A program made the translations under genes and the position numbers. The notes beneath the pieces were generated by a model, which searched no databases, had not been told where the DNA came from, and was given only the letters and a program-made list of their open reading frames with translations. Shown piece by piece: positions 5,686-7,043 of a stretch of DNA of 7,043 nucleotides (within the stretch, counting starts at the first letter, position 1; each line of letters begins with the position of its first letter). The DNA comes from JBHHZI01 sp046757965 (GTDB taxonomy: Bacteria > Acidobacteriota > Polarisedimenticolia > SMYD01), in assembly GCA_046757965.1 (NCBI GenBank), contig JBHHZI010000159.1, forward strand, positions 1-7,043, in the 5' to 3' direction.

Positions 5686-6734
5686 CACGGACCCCGGGCG
5701 TGGCTCGCCGGCGCGCTCCCGCGCGCTGGAACGAGATCCTGGGACCGTACAAGCGAGCGGACCCCGGGAAGGCCATCTTTCAGCTCGTGACGTCGGCGCT
5801 GGCGTTTGCGGTGTTATGGTCGGCCATGCTGCTCAGTCTCGAGTGGTCATATGGGTGGACCCTGCTCCTGGCGATCCCGACCGCCGGCGTGATGGTGCGA
5901 TTCTTCATCATCCAGCACGACTGTGGACACGGGTCCTTCTTCCGGCGGCGCGCCGCCGACAACTCGCTCGGGTTCATCCTGGGCATCCTGACGCTGACGC
6001 CCTACCACTACTGGCGCCGGAAGCATGCGATCCACCACGCCACCTCCGGCAATCTGGATCGCCGTGGGTCCGGCGACGTGACCACACTCACTGTCAGAGA
6101 ATACCGTGCGCTCTCGGCTGGAAAGTGCCTGGCGTACCGACTCTACCGGAGTTCTCTGAGTCTCCTGCTGGTCGGCCCCGTGTATCTGTTCATCCTGAAG
6201 CATCGCTTTCCCTTTGACGCGCCGCGGGCGTGGCGGAAGGAATGGGCCGGCGTGCTGATCACGAACCTGGCGCTGGGCGCGCTGTTCGTGCTGATGGGGA
6301 CCCTGTTTGGCTTTCCACGTTTTCTGATGGTGCAGTTGCCGATCACGCTGCTTGCCGCCACCGCGGGCGTGTGGCTGTTCTATGTCCAGCATCAGTTCGA
6401 AGAAACCTACTGGGAAAGAAAGGCGGACTGGCACTTCCATATGGCGTGTGTCGAGGGCAGCTCGTTCTACGATCTGCCCAGGATTCTGCACTGGTTCACC
6501 GGCAACATCGGCTTCCACCACCTCCACCACCTGTCGAGCTTGATTCCGAACTACCGGCTTCAGAGGTGCATGCGCGACAACCCCGAGCTGCAGGATGTCG
6601 GTCGCCTGAGTTTCTGGCAGAGCATCCGCTGTGCGCGTGTGAAGCTGTGGGACGAGGATCAAGGCAAGCTGATCGGCTTCCGGGAGATGAAGCCGCCGGG
6701 AGAGGGTCGAAAACTGTCGCGGCGCTCAGATTGA
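5682..6734 (+). CDS. Membrane fatty acid desaturase, three-histidine-box (acyl-lipid Delta12-like)
   Basis: This 350-residue integral membrane di-iron enzyme introduces a cis double bond into acyl chains, using oxygen and an electron donor. All three histidine boxes are intact: HDCGH at 79-83, HAIHH at 115-119 and HHLHH at 279-283. The conserved YVQHQFEETYW stretch (234-244) supplies a further His. Hydrophobic pairs lie at about 31-78, 95-108, 155-173 and 188-235. The box spacing and the QHQFE motif place it with the DesA/omega-6-type acyl-lipid desaturases rather than the stearoyl-CoA type; regioselectivity cannot be read from sequence. It starts at GTG 5682, overlapping the sigma stop as GTGA, with GTGGAG 5 bases upstream, so it is probably translated by coupling to the sigma factor. 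Such enzymes raise membrane fluidity, often in the cold. Confidence 0.94.
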   Translation: MTRTPGVARRRAPARWNEILGPYKRADPGKAIFQLVTSALAFAVLWSAMLLSLEWSYGWTLLLAIPTAGVMVRFFIIQHDCGHGSFFRRRAADNSLGFILGILTLTPYHYWRRKHAIHHATSGNLDRRGSGDVTTLTVREYRALSAGKCLAYRLYRSSLSLLLVGPVYLFILKHRFPFDAPRAWRKEWAGVLITNLALGALFVLMGTLFGFPRFLMVQLPITLLAATAGVWLFYVQHQFEETYWERKADWHFHMACVEGSSFYDLPRILHWFTGNIGFHHLHHLSSLIPNYRLQRCMRDNPELQDVGRLSFWQSIRCARVKLWDEDQGKLIGFREMKPPGEGRKLSRRSD

Positions 6735-6767
6735 CGGCATCGTCATGGTGCCGGGGGAGATCACGAG

Positions 6768-7043
6768 GTGGCAGACCGCAAGAAGAAAGCAAGCAGCAGG
6801 AAGAAGAAAGCACGCAGTGGGAAGAAACGTCCCGGGACAGCACGATTTCACGGCACGATCACGTTGCAGCCCCCCGCCGGTGGAGAGGAGGTCGGAAACG
6901 GGGAGCATGTCGTGGTCTCCATCAGGAAGCTCTGGTTCGGCAAGCTGCCGGAGCTACGCAACCGCTCCGAGATCCAGCTCGACCTGATGATCTCCACCTC
7001 CGATGAGAGGCAGAAGCTGGTCGAACGGCGGGTCAGCTCCGGT
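6768..7043 (+). CDS. Unrecognised protein with a Lys-rich N-terminal tail (partial)
   Basis: This reading frame stays open from GTG 6768 to the right edge, giving 92 visible residues. The start has a strong ribosome site, GGGGGAGA (6753-6760), 7 bases upstream. Residues 1-24 are a Lys/Arg/Ala/Ser tail (ADRKKKASSRKKKARSGKKR) made of a seven-residue repeat; it looks like a nucleic-acid-binding or histone H1-like tail. From about residue 25 a folded, probably beta-rich part begins: ARFHGTITLQPP, GEHVVVSIRKLWFGKLPELR, and SEIQLDLMIST. I recognise no family and do not assign a function. It lies 33 bases after the desaturase stop on the same strand, so it may belong to the same transcript. The tail makes a secreted protein unlikely. 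Confidence 0.7.
   Translation, partial: MADRKKKASSRKKKARSGKKRPGTARFHGTITLQPPAGGEEVGNGEHVVVSIRKLWFGKLPELRNRSEIQLDLMISTSDERQKLVERRVSSG
6780..6817 (+). repeat. 21-bp tandem repeat coding for the Lys-rich tail
   Basis: Two near-identical 17-base units, AAGAAGAAAGCAAGCAG (6780-6796) and AAGAAGAAAGCACGCAG (6801-6817), differ at one base and repeat with a 21-base period. They encode KKKASSR and KKKARSG. The A-rich repeat stands out from the GC-rich surroundings and could expand or contract by slippage in seven-residue steps without breaking the frame. Confidence 0.8.

Noticed and set aside
3685..5688. A 667-codon open frame on the minus strand across the fusion, acidic ORF and sigma genes
   Set aside because: It lies antisense to clearly recognised domains, has no family resemblance, and is rich in Pro, Arg, Leu and His as expected from the complement of GC-rich coding DNA.
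1..7043. Mobile elements, CRISPR arrays, tRNA or rRNA genes
   Set aside because: I saw no transposase motifs, terminal inverted repeats, regularly spaced repeats, or tRNA-type T-loop and acceptor pairing on either strand.

Overview
This is a high-GC bacterial window holding eight protein-coding genes, two of them cut by the window edges. The LemA/TPM pair, the GTG and ATG starts behind GGAG-type ribosome sites, and the membrane desaturase fit a free-living high-GC bacterium, probably Gram-negative or from a poorly sampled phylum. I cannot place it more precisely from sequence alone.

Layout. On the minus strand, reading leftward, are lemA (945 to 295) and the start of a secreted TPM-domain protein (295 to the left edge); the stop and start codons overlap as TAGTG. 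A 421-bp divergent gap (946-1366) follows. It is GC-rich except for an AT-rich island at about 1255-1345, which carries a 27-bp dyad and repeated GTATAT cores. All remaining genes are on the plus strand. They are an XRE/ImmA-IrrE-type regulator whose HExxH motif reads HGYAH (1367-2635), a fusion of a C-terminally truncated myo-inositol-phosphate synthase domain to a complete CDP-alcohol phosphatidyltransferase (2698-4110), a small acidic Pro/Glu/Asp-rich ORF (4206-4466), a sigma-70 factor (4450-5685), a three-histidine-box fatty acid desaturase (5682-6734), and the start of an unrecognised protein with a lysine-rich tail (6768 to the right edge).

How the genes may work together. The sigma factor and desaturase overlap by 4 bp (GTGA), the acidic ORF and sigma factor overlap by 17 bp, and the last gene follows the desaturase by 33 bp. 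This looks like one transcription unit. The inositol-phosphate/CDP-alcohol fusion and the desaturase both point to membrane phospholipid or compatible-solute chemistry, flanked by a one-component-type regulator and a sigma factor. A coordinated envelope or stress-adaptation locus is an inference, not something the sequence proves.

The most unusual item is the fusion protein. Its synthase half keeps the NAD-binding loop and the first two active-site lysines but stops before the C-terminal part that carries the other two lysines in characterised enzymes. In its place is an intact six-helix CDP-alcohol phosphotransferase of the class that uses inositol phosphate as acceptor.
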